NCBI GenBank assembly: GCA_964536465.1
Contig: CAZHXQ010000052.1
Location: 1 to 13,210, forward strand
DNA from: Mesolinea sp964536465
Lineage (GTDB): Bacteria > Chloroflexota > Anaerolineae > Anaerolineales > Anaerolineaceae
Direction of reading: 5' to 3'
Length of the DNA: 13,210 nucleotides
Below the pieces are notes generated by a model. That model worked only from the letters and a program-made list of their open reading frames with translations, was not told where the DNA came from and searched no databases. Made by a program: the position numbers and the translations under genes. Below, piece after piece: positions 1-6,009 of the stretch (positions within the stretch are counted from its first letter, which is position 1; every line of letters starts with the position of its first letter).

Positions 1-51
1 ACACGGCATCATCTGCGGATGAGGAAAGCATCCTCCTGATTTCGAAACAGG
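1..51. other. Left edge, unassigned
   Basis: The sequence before the tRNA-Thr promoter has no recognisable gene end. One plus frame from position 3 stays open through the promoter and half of the tRNA, which makes it an unlikely coding frame. I see no feature I can name. Confidence 0.3.
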
Positions 52-83
52 ATGACATTCTGATCAGAAATATTTGGTATAAT
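52..83 (+). promoter_or_regulatory. Promoter of tRNA-Thr (extended -10)
   Basis: A perfect TATAAT lies at 78-83, preceded by TG one base upstream (75-76), which makes an extended -10. It ends 10 bases before the mature tRNA 5' end, so transcription should start around 89-91. The only -35-like hexamer is ATGACA at 52-57, with a 20-bp spacer that is longer than ideal. The extended -10 probably compensates. Confidence 0.6.
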
Positions 84-93
84 CGCTACTCAC

Positions 94-166
94 GCCAACG
101 TAGCTCAGTCGGTAGAGCAGACGCTTCGTAAGCGCCCGGTCGGGGGTTCGATTCCCTTCGTTGGCT
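94..166 (+). tRNA. tRNA-Thr (anticodon CGT)
   Basis: The cloverleaf folds by eye. The acceptor stem is GCCAACG (94-100) with CGTTGGC (159-165), followed by discriminator T166. The D arm is GCTC/GAGC (103-106/115-118). The anticodon stem is 120-124/132-136 with loop TTCGTAA, giving anticodon CGT for ACG threonine codons. The T arm has loop TTCGATT (147-153). CCA is not encoded, so it must be added after transcription. The second pair of the anticodon stem is an A-C mismatch (121 and 135), and the T stem has two G-U wobbles. A T-rich run (166-176) directly follows and may end transcription. Confidence 0.95.
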
Positions 167-178
167 TTTTTGTTTTAA

Positions 179-216
179 TTTGAGATTGAATCGGATTATC
201 CAATCAGGTTCTCAAA
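179..216. repeat. Imperfect inverted repeat between tRNA-Thr and rtcB
   Basis: TTTGAGA (179-185) pairs with TCTCAAA (210-216), and a small inner GGA/TCC can also pair. The element lies between the convergent ends of tRNA-Thr (+) and rtcB (-). No long T tract follows on either strand, although a short TTTTT occurs at about 225-229 on the plus strand. A role as a weak terminator is possible but not shown. Confidence 0.25.
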
Positions 217-282
217 TGCTTGAATTTTTCGCTATCCCGCACTAACACGTTGAGAGCTTGTGTTGAAAAGTTTCGTCAGGAA

Positions 283-1374
283 TTAGCCTTTTCCCGCTTT
301 GAAGTTGTAAATTGGCAAAATATGCGCTTCAATGGTGACAGTATCTCCAATCGCTGCAACGATTTCTTTCATCGGTTTGTAGGCCATTGGCGCCTCATCC
401 AGCGTATCCATGCCAATTGTCGTGGAAAATACGCCCTTCATGGTTCGCTTGAAATCATCCAAACGAAATGTCCTGAACGCTTCTTTTCTGCCATAAAGCC
501 GACCCGCCCCATGAGGAGCCGATTGATTCCAATCCTGATTTCCCTTGCCGACACAGATGAGAGCTCCGTCGCGCATATTGAGCGGAATGATTAAACGTTC
601 ATTTTTCTTGGCCGAAACCGCACCTTTGCGGATAATATTGTCCTCGGCACTGATGTAATTGTGGATAGTTTGGAAAACATGCCCACCCATACCAAAACGA
701 CGATTGATGAATTCGCCCATTGTTTGCCGGTTGAGACTGGCATATTTTTGGCAGAGCCTCATATCGTGCAAATATTGATCAGCCAGGTTGCCGGTCAAAT
801 ACTTGAGCGGCCTGGGCACATCCGCCTTACAGGTCTTTTCGGCCAGTTTTTGGTAGTAATCCGCCACTTGTTTGCCGATATTGCGGCTGCCAGAATGGAT
901 GGCCAGGTAAACCTCCCCGCTTTCTTCATTCTTATCCAGTTCAATAAAATGATTCCCGCCGCCGAGCGTGCCTACCTGCTGATCGATGACCGAACTTTTG
1001 ATATCCTGATAGCATAGCAGTTCCCGCATGAATGGCGCTTCCTGGATGGGTTTTCTCCATGATTTGAAACCCGCGGGGATTTCGTGAACAAGCCGGTCAA
1101 ATTCGCGCAGATCGACTTCCTGCTTGCCCAGCTCTTCCACATAGACACCGCAGCCGATGTCAACACCGACCAAATTTGGGACAACGCAGTCTCCCAGGCT
1201 GGCAGTAAAGCCAATAGTGGCACCCGCGCCCCAATGATAATCAGGCATGATTCTGACCTTGGCCCCCTTTACAAAAGGCTGGTCCATCAATACCTGGATT
1301 TGTGCCACTGCTTTTTCATCTCTGGTGTCTGAAAAAACCTTTGCGACACCAAATTTTCCGATAACTTCAAACAT
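283..1374 (-). CDS. rtcB: RNA-splicing ligase RtcB (tRNA-splicing ligase)
   Basis: A 363-residue RtcB family protein. Members join RNA ends carrying 2',3'-cyclic or 3'-phosphate to 5'-OH ends, using GTP and Mn2+ through a guanylated histidine. The metal and nucleotide motifs are all visible: VGVDIGCG with Asp72 and Cys75, GGGNHFIE with His142, IHSGSR with His160, HNY with His238, and the guanylation motif HGAGR with His288. The C-terminal part contains the conserved YKPM and IEAHILPIYNFKAG segments. The length suits the shorter bacterial RtcB forms. The ATG at 1374 is supported by a perfect AGGAGG (minus strand, 1379-1384) four bases upstream. No rtcA or archease gene is adjacent, so its physiological substrate (broken tRNA, rRNA or mRNA) cannot be told from context. 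It is transcribed in the same direction as the acyl-CoA ligase upstream, but 242 bases separate them, so a separate transcript is likely. Confidence 0.95.
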   Translation of the reverse strand: MFEVIGKFGVAKVFSDTRDEKAVAQIQVLMDQPFVKGAKVRIMPDYHWGAGATIGFTASLGDCVVPNLVGVDIGCGVYVEELGKQEVDLREFDRLVHEIPAGFKSWRKPIQEAPFMRELLCYQDIKSSVIDQQVGTLGGGNHFIELDKNEESGEVYLAIHSGSRNIGKQVADYYQKLAEKTCKADVPRPLKYLTGNLADQYLHDMRLCQKYASLNRQTMGEFINRRFGMGGHVFQTIHNYISAEDNIIRKGAVSAKKNERLIIPLNMRDGALICVGKGNQDWNQSAPHGAGRLYGRKEAFRTFRLDDFKRTMKGVFSTTIGMDTLDEAPMAYKPMKEIVAAIGDTVTIEAHILPIYNFKAGKG

Positions 1375-1409
1375 AAAACCTCCTGTGAGAAAACTGCCTC
1401 CCTGTAGCT

Positions 1410-1415
1410 ATTGTA
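1410..1415 (-). promoter_or_regulatory. rtcB: Possible -10 box for rtcB
   Basis: Read on the minus strand this is TACAAT, which would give a short leader of about 30 bases before the rtcB start. No good -35 is seen at 16-18 bases spacing, so this is a weak candidate. Confidence 0.25.
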
Positions 1416-1472
1416 CCGGAGCACTGCAACATAAGCTAAGATGGGTAGTGGCTTTCTCGAAGGATTGTCAAA

Positions 1473-1616
1473 ATGAGAGTGGAAAGCAAGAGGACGAGAG
1501 AAAGATGCAAGACCCGCGTGATCGTACTTTTACCAACAATATTTTTTATAGAACGCTGTCCGCGATTTCATATTAGGTGCCTGAATTTCTCCACACACCT
1601 ATTTTTCAGGGGTTAA
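1473..1616 (+). CDS. Doubtful 47-residue small ORF
   Basis: An ATG at 1473 opens 47 codons to a TAA at 1614-1616, ending right beside the stop of the convergent ligase gene. AAGGA lies eight bases upstream and could act as a Shine-Dalgarno. The product would have a strongly basic N-terminus (residues 1-15), then a short hydrophobic stretch (RVIVLLPTIFFIERC, about 15-29), then a basic, Cys/His/Phe-containing tail. No family is recognised and no clear promoter is seen. The ORF covers the inverted repeats at 1574-1610. It may be a chance ORF; I report it only because it is small, has a plausible ribosome site and fills the gap. Confidence 0.12.
   Translation: MRVESKRTRERCKTRVIVLLPTIFFIERCPRFHIRCLNFSTHLFFRG
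1574..1610. repeat. Interlocking inverted repeats downstream of the acyl-CoA ligase
   Basis: Two perfect 6-bp inverted repeats alternate. TAGGTG (1574-1579) pairs with CACCTA (1596-1601), and CCTGAA (1580-1585) pairs with TTCAGG (1605-1610). Because the arms alternate, either two mutually exclusive hairpins or a pseudoknot-like fold could form. The element begins seven bases after the ligase stop codon on the minus strand, a place where 3' end signals are expected, but no U tract follows on that strand. Confidence 0.4.
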
Positions 1617-3713
1617 TCAGATCAAAATCATCCTGCTATCGATTGCCAACACGCCCTCGCCCTCAGGATAGACGATCAGAGGATTAATCTCAATCTCCTG
1701 AATGTCAGGGTGTGCCATTGCCAGGTGGCTGAGCTGGGCAATTACCTTGTAAAGCGCATGAAAGTCGCCTGTTGGAGCTCCACGAAAACCATTCAGCAAT
1801 TTCCCAGCCATCGTCTCGGCAACCATTGATTTAATGTCATCCTGTGATAGTGGTGCTGCTCTGAACTGGATATCTTTGATCAGCTCGACCATAGTGCCGC
1901 CCATTCCAAACATCATCAACGGTCCAAAGGTTACATCCCGCCTCATTCCGACGATGACCTCAACACCCTTGGCAGCCATCTTCTCAACCATAGCCCCAAT
2001 AATCTGGGCTGAGGGCTCGTTCTTATTAATTCTATCGATCAACTCACTATAAGCTACGCGCAATTCCTGGGCATTTTGGAGGTTCAGTACAATGCCTCCG
2101 GCATCGGATTTGTGAATTAAGCCTTCTGCGACGATTTTCAAAACGACAGGGTATCCGATGAGGTCTGCTATACCTTCGGCTTCTTCTGCTGTCCTGGCGA
2201 GACCACCCGGCACATTTGGGATATTATAAGCGTCCAGTAATAACCTGGATTCATATTCACCAATCACCCTGCGATCACCGATAGCTGCCCGAGCAATTCT
2301 AACGCCTTGTCGATCAGCTTGTTGGAAAGAAACCTCTTCAAATGGTTTCCTCTCCAGAACCTCTTTGTAAGCCCACATGCCTCTCAAAACCGGACCGGCC
2401 TGATCGGGGAATTTATACACAGGAACACTGTTCAAATTCAGAATTTGTTGAGCCTCGAGTGTGCTGCGTTCCCCCATCAAACAGGTCAGCAGGGTTTTTT
2501 GGGTCTTTCTGCCAATCTCAACCCAGGCTTTCGCGACCTCAGGAGTATCCACCAACGCCTGGGGGACTAAGATTGGTATCAAGACATCCACGCCATCATC
2601 TTCTTCCAGATTGCTCAGACTCCAAAAATAGTCCTCAGGGCTGACTGAACCAAGCATGTCGACCGGATTGGTTACTTGGGCGCTGGGGTTGAGTTTTTCT
2701 CTCAAGCGGGATTGTGTCTCTGGTGCGATTGTCGCCAGTTCAAAGCCGTTGAAATCAAGGCTGTCCGCTGCCAGCGCCGCTGCCCCACCGGCATTGGTGG
2801 TTATGGCCACGCGTTTGCCTTTTGGAAGTGGCTGACAGCCCAACGCCCAGGCCAGGTTGAAAAGTTCACTGATGGTAGAAACTTCAATCACGCCCGCCTG
2901 TTTGACCGCGGACTGATAGGCAGCGTACGACCCGGCCAGAGAACCGGTGTGCGAACTCACCGCTTTCGCGCCTGCGTCATTCTTGCCTGCCTTAAGAAAA
3001 ACGATTGGTTTTCTCCTCGAGACTTCTCGGGCCACACGCATGAACCGCTGACCATCTTTGAGCCCCTCGACATACATGGCAATGACCTTCACATGTTCGT
3101 CTTCAGCAAAATATTCCAGCATATCAGTCTCGGTTACATCCATCATATTGCCAAGGCTGGCAATATGTGAGAAACCAATTTTGGCGTTAATGATCAGGTC
3201 GATCACGCCGCCACAAATTGCACCTGATTGAGAGATGAACGCGATCGGACCAGCCGGCGGCATACCGGCGATGAAGGTAGAATTCAAACCTGTGCGAATA
3301 TCCATCGTGCCCACGCAGTTTGGTCCAACAACCCTCATTCCATATTCATCGGCCAATTTTTTCACCGATTTTTCGATCTCAGCGCCGTCAGGACCCAACT
3401 CCTTGAACCCTCCCGTGATGATCACGACCGTCTTGATACCCCGCTCGCCGATCTCACGCATGGTCTCCATGATCATGGTCACGGGCAGCACAACGACCGC
3501 AAGCTCCACCGGATCGGGAACGTCGGCCACCGTGGCATAAGCTCTCTTACCCAAAATCTGGTCGGCTTTCGGATTAACTGGGTAAATTTCGCCCTGATAG
3601 CCAAAATCTACCAGATTTTTAAGGATTCCGTAGCTTAATTTTTTTGGATTAGTCGAGGCACCCAGAATCGCGACCCCGGTAGCATTGAAAAAAGGTTTGA
3701 GTGATGATGGCAT
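1617..3713 (-). CDS. Acetate--CoA ligase (ADP-forming), fused alpha-beta subunits
   Basis: A 698-residue single-chain NDP-forming acyl-CoA synthetase (ACD), which converts acyl-CoA + ADP + Pi to acid + CoA + ATP. This is an energy-saving step of fermentation and amino-acid breakdown. Residues about 8-140 form the CoA-binding Rossmann domain (VAILGAS, YPVNPK, VVGPNCVG). About 150-460 is the succinyl-CoA-ligase-like region, with the phospho-histidine in SSHTGSLAG (His255). About 480-698 is the ATP-grasp half, with HKSDAGGI (His534), the glycine-rich FGMGG and the EINPL motif (about 675-679). The order and length match fused archaeal and bacterial ACDs. I chose the ATG at 3713: it is preceded by GGGAGAGG four bases upstream, and a TATAAT promoter lies just beyond. 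The open frame continues to 3872, but those 53 extra codons do not resemble the family. Acyl-group specificity (acetyl, propionyl, branched or aryl) cannot be read from sequence. Confidence 0.92.
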   Translation of the reverse strand: MPSSLKPFFNATGVAILGASTNPKKLSYGILKNLVDFGYQGEIYPVNPKADQILGKRAYATVADVPDPVELAVVVLPVTMIMETMREIGERGIKTVVIITGGFKELGPDGAEIEKSVKKLADEYGMRVVGPNCVGTMDIRTGLNSTFIAGMPPAGPIAFISQSGAICGGVIDLIINAKIGFSHIASLGNMMDVTETDMLEYFAEDEHVKVIAMYVEGLKDGQRFMRVAREVSRRKPIVFLKAGKNDAGAKAVSSHTGSLAGSYAAYQSAVKQAGVIEVSTISELFNLAWALGCQPLPKGKRVAITTNAGGAAALAADSLDFNGFELATIAPETQSRLREKLNPSAQVTNPVDMLGSVSPEDYFWSLSNLEEDDGVDVLIPILVPQALVDTPEVAKAWVEIGRKTQKTLLTCLMGERSTLEAQQILNLNSVPVYKFPDQAGPVLRGMWAYKEVLERKPFEEVSFQQADRQGVRIARAAIGDRRVIGEYESRLLLDAYNIPNVPGGLARTAEEAEGIADLIGYPVVLKIVAEGLIHKSDAGGIVLNLQNAQELRVAYSELIDRINKNEPSAQIIGAMVEKMAAKGVEVIVGMRRDVTFGPLMMFGMGGTMVELIKDIQFRAAPLSQDDIKSMVAETMAGKLLNGFRGAPTGDFHALYKVIAQLSHLAMAHPDIQEIEINPLIVYPEGEGVLAIDSRMILI

Positions 3714-3743
3714 AGTTCCTCTCCCGGAATAATTGACACATGG

Positions 3744-3752
3744 ATTATAACA
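3744..3752 (-). promoter_or_regulatory. Extended -10 promoter of the acyl-CoA ligase
   Basis: On the minus strand this reads TGTTATAAT, a perfect extended -10. Transcription should start near 3737, giving a leader of about 24 bases that contains the GGGAGAGG ribosome site (3718-3725). No convincing -35 is present, which is common with an extended -10. This supports the 3713 start and argues against the longer frame. Confidence 0.6.
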
Positions 3753-3888
3753 ACGATTGTCGAAGTTTCCGGCTTCTCCCCGCTCCTTTGGATTGTTCGA
3801 AAAACCACCACAGTGACTCCAAATGATTTTGTTCTCTCCAACACTGCAGTAATTTTTGGTGAAGTCAGCCAACCCCTTCGGCTGCCAG

Positions 3889-3894
3889 TATAAT
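3889..3894 (+). promoter_or_regulatory. -10 box abutting the helicase-nuclease cluster start
   Basis: A perfect TATAAT sits 3 bases before ATG 3898 and 9 bases before the in-frame ATG 3904. No Shine-Dalgarno is present upstream of either. If used, transcription would begin at about 3901-3904, which would make a leaderless message starting at or near ATG 3904. No good -35 is visible; the nearest weak match, GTCAGC at 3864-3869, has a 19-bp spacer. Confidence 0.4.
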
Positions 3895-3897
3895 TAT

Positions 3898-6009
3898 ATG
3901 GAAATGACTGGCTTATTTACGCTAACACCAACACCCGCCCAGGAACTGGCTGCTGATTTCAGTGGGCAACCGAGCCTTTTCCTCAGCGGTCCGGCTTCTG
4001 CCGGCAAGACCAGCGCGGCTCTGTTCCGCCTGCACAAGATCCTCACAGATGATTCAAAAAACTCCATTCAGTCTGTACTTGTTCTGGTTCCACAGCGCAG
4101 TCTGGCACAACCTTACAACGACTTTCTGCAGGAGATCAACCTGCCCGGAGGCAGACAGGTCAGTGTTCAGACGATGAGCAGTCTTGTTCTCAGGACCATC
4201 AGTCTTTTCTGGCCAGTGATTGCCAGCCATCAAATCTTCCATCATCCTTATGAACAACCACGCTTCCTGACCCTGGAGACTTCCCAATATTATATGGCTC
4301 AAATCGTGAAACCGATGATCGATAATGGACGATTCGGTAACGTCATTCTGCCGCCTTTCAGGCTATACAGCCAGATCATCGACAATCTCAATAAATCAGC
4401 CCTGGTGGGGTTTCCACACACCGAGATTGGAGAGCGTCTCTCCTCCGCCTGGATTGGTGATGCTGGCCGGCAAAACGTGTTCACCGACGTTCAGGAGGCA
4501 GTTAACAAGTTCCGCGCTTACTGCCTGGAAAACAATCTGGTGGATTACTCGTTGCAAGTGGAGTTGTTTTGCAATATCCTCTGGCCTAACCAGACTTTTC
4601 AAAAATACATCACCTCCCAGTATCACCACCTGATTTATGACAATTCCGAGGAAGATCCTCCCTACGTTCACGACATCATTGCCCAGTGGCTGCCAGGTTT
4701 GAAGACTGCCTTGATCATACACGACGACCAGGCCGGCTACCGGAGTTTTCTGGGTGCCGACCCGCTCTCGTCACTGTCGCTGGAGCGTCGTTGTCAGCGA
4801 TCTCTTGTAGCTACCCAGAACTTCGTCAGCTCTGCCCCAATTCAGGAACTCAGAGCCTGCTTTCGCAACCTGAAAGACTGCCAGCCGAGCCAGGGACTGA
4901 TCAAGCAAACGATCGGCTTTTCCGAACAGCATTTACGCTTTTTCCCGGAGTTGCTGGAGGAATTGACCAGGCAGATTGAAACGCTTCGGGCCCAACCTGA
5001 GGGCGAAGACAAGACCATCGCCATCCTGGCGCCGTATATTTCTGACAGCCTGCGATTTTCGTTGAGCCATCAATTGGAACGCATTGGGCTGCAGGTCAGC
5101 CTTCGCCGACCCTCTTCATCTCTCACACAGGATCCCTTTATCAAAACCCTGGTAAATTTGTCGAAGTTCGCTCATCCAAGCTGGGAAATGGGGGTTAGTT
5201 TCCCCGACAGTGCGGTTACACTGAACAGGGCAATTGCCGGCCTGGACCTGAACCGCGCAAATTTGCTGCTGGGAAACCTCGACCCGCAAAACCTTAGACT
5301 GACGACACTGCCTGAGCCACCTCAGACTGAGCGGATTTCGTCAGACTTGCTTGACCACTACCAGGAATTGCGAGACTGGCTGCTTTCCACTGACCCGGCT
5401 GAACCGTTGGACAGCTTCCTGAGCCGTTTGTTTGGTGAGATGCTTTCCCAGCCGGGTTATGGTTTCGAAAACAATCTTCAGGCGGGGACCAGCACCGCGG
5501 TGCTGATCGAATCTTTTCAGAAGTTCAGACAGTCTCTGGATCGCAAAACCCAAGCAGACCAGGCTCTGGCAGCCCGGGCTTTCGTTGAAGCCCTGGATTC
5601 AGGTTTGATCTCGGCCTTTTATTTGTCTGATTGGGAAAGTCAAACCAGCGAACAAGTACTGATAGCTCCTGTGATGAGTTACCTGATGCGAAATGAGCCG
5701 GTCGATTACCAGTTTTGGCTCAACATTGGCAGTAAAGGCTGGTACGAACGTCTGGAGCAGCCACTCACCCATCCGATAGTCCTGAGCCGGCATTGGATTG
5801 AAGGAAAACAATGGACAGCGGAAGACGAAAACGCCTACAACCAGGCGAACCTGCAGCGCATTTTGAGTGGTCTTCTACTGCGCTGTAGGGAGAAGGTGTT
5901 CGCGCTCAGCTCTGACTACAACGAGGCCGGGATCGAAGAGCGTGGGCAGCTGCTGAATCTTTTTCAAAACCTACTGCGCAGAGTACTCCGAGGTGTGAAT
6001 GACCGATAA
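3898..6009 (+). CDS. Degenerate UvrD/AddB-like SF1 helicase-like protein
   Basis: A 703-residue protein with the skeleton of a superfamily 1 helicase but eroded motifs. A Q-motif-like LTPTPAQ (9-15) precedes an intact Walker A, GPASAGKT (31-38). The Walker B position reads LIYDNSEEDPP (245-255), so the Asp is kept but the usual catalytic Glu is Asn249. A motif III-like HDDQAGYRSFLGADP follows at 275-289. Near the C-terminus, GLLLRCREKVFALSS (658-672) resembles motif VI, while the usual HxSKGLE motif V is missing. No nuclease domain or Fe-S cysteine set is seen. The 3' end overlaps the next helicase gene by 11 bp, so the two should be co-translated. By analogy with AddB and RecC it may be a structural or DNA-scanning partner of that helicase; this is inference. 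The start is uncertain: ATG 3898 or 3904 is preferred to TTG 3856 because a -10 box directly precedes them. Confidence 0.65.
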   Translation: MEMTGLFTLTPTPAQELAADFSGQPSLFLSGPASAGKTSAALFRLHKILTDDSKNSIQSVLVLVPQRSLAQPYNDFLQEINLPGGRQVSVQTMSSLVLRTISLFWPVIASHQIFHHPYEQPRFLTLETSQYYMAQIVKPMIDNGRFGNVILPPFRLYSQIIDNLNKSALVGFPHTEIGERLSSAWIGDAGRQNVFTDVQEAVNKFRAYCLENNLVDYSLQVELFCNILWPNQTFQKYITSQYHHLIYDNSEEDPPYVHDIIAQWLPGLKTALIIHDDQAGYRSFLGADPLSSLSLERRCQRSLVATQNFVSSAPIQELRACFRNLKDCQPSQGLIKQTIGFSEQHLRFFPELLEELTRQIETLRAQPEGEDKTIAILAPYISDSLRFSLSHQLERIGLQVSLRRPSSSLTQDPFIKTLVNLSKFAHPSWEMGVSFPDSAVTLNRAIAGLDLNRANLLLGNLDPQNLRLTTLPEPPQTERISSDLLDHYQELRDWLLSTDPAEPLDSFLSRLFGEMLSQPGYGFENNLQAGTSTAVLIESFQKFRQSLDRKTQADQALAARAFVEALDSGLISAFYLSDWESQTSEQVLIAPVMSYLMRNEPVDYQFWLNIGSKGWYERLEQPLTHPIVLSRHWIEGKQWTAEDENAYNQANLQRILSGLLLRCREKVFALSSDYNEAGIEERGQLLNLFQNLLRRVLRGVNDR

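Larger units (their letters stand above)
1375..1616. other. Gap between acyl-CoA ligase and rtcB
   Basis: This 242-base stretch carries the rtcB leader with its strong Shine-Dalgarno, a candidate -10 box, a pair of interlocking inverted repeats just after the ligase stop codon, and a small plus-strand ORF of doubtful status. No RNA gene or mobile-element end is seen here. The large open frames crossing into it from rtcB are antisense and lack any recognisable protein. Confidence 0.5.

Noticed and set aside
3..131. Open plus-strand frame from the left edge running into the tRNA
   Set aside because: It crosses the tRNA promoter and half of the tRNA gene and shows no known protein end.
94..230. 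tRNA-Thr as an integration site for a mobile element
   Set aside because: No integrase, no repeated copy of the tRNA 3' end and no phage-like genes are present in the window.
2676..3170. Long plus-strand open frame (164 codons) opposite the acyl-CoA ligase
   Set aside because: It is antisense to a clear conserved gene, has no recognisable motifs, and the composition looks like a mirrored reading of that gene.
3733..3738. Perfect plus-strand TTGACA in the divergent gap
   Set aside because: No -10 box lies 16-18 bases downstream; TATAAC is only 7 bases away. It probably reflects chance within the ligase leader.
3714..3872. N-terminal extension of the acyl-CoA ligase by 53 codons
   Set aside because: The extra residues are unlike the family, the extended -10 promoter lies within that stretch, and a good ribosome site precedes the ATG at 3713.
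3856..3897. Upstream TTG/GTG starts for the degenerate helicase gene
   Set aside because: No ribosome site precedes them and the TATAAT box lies downstream of them, so ATG 3898 or 3904 is preferred.
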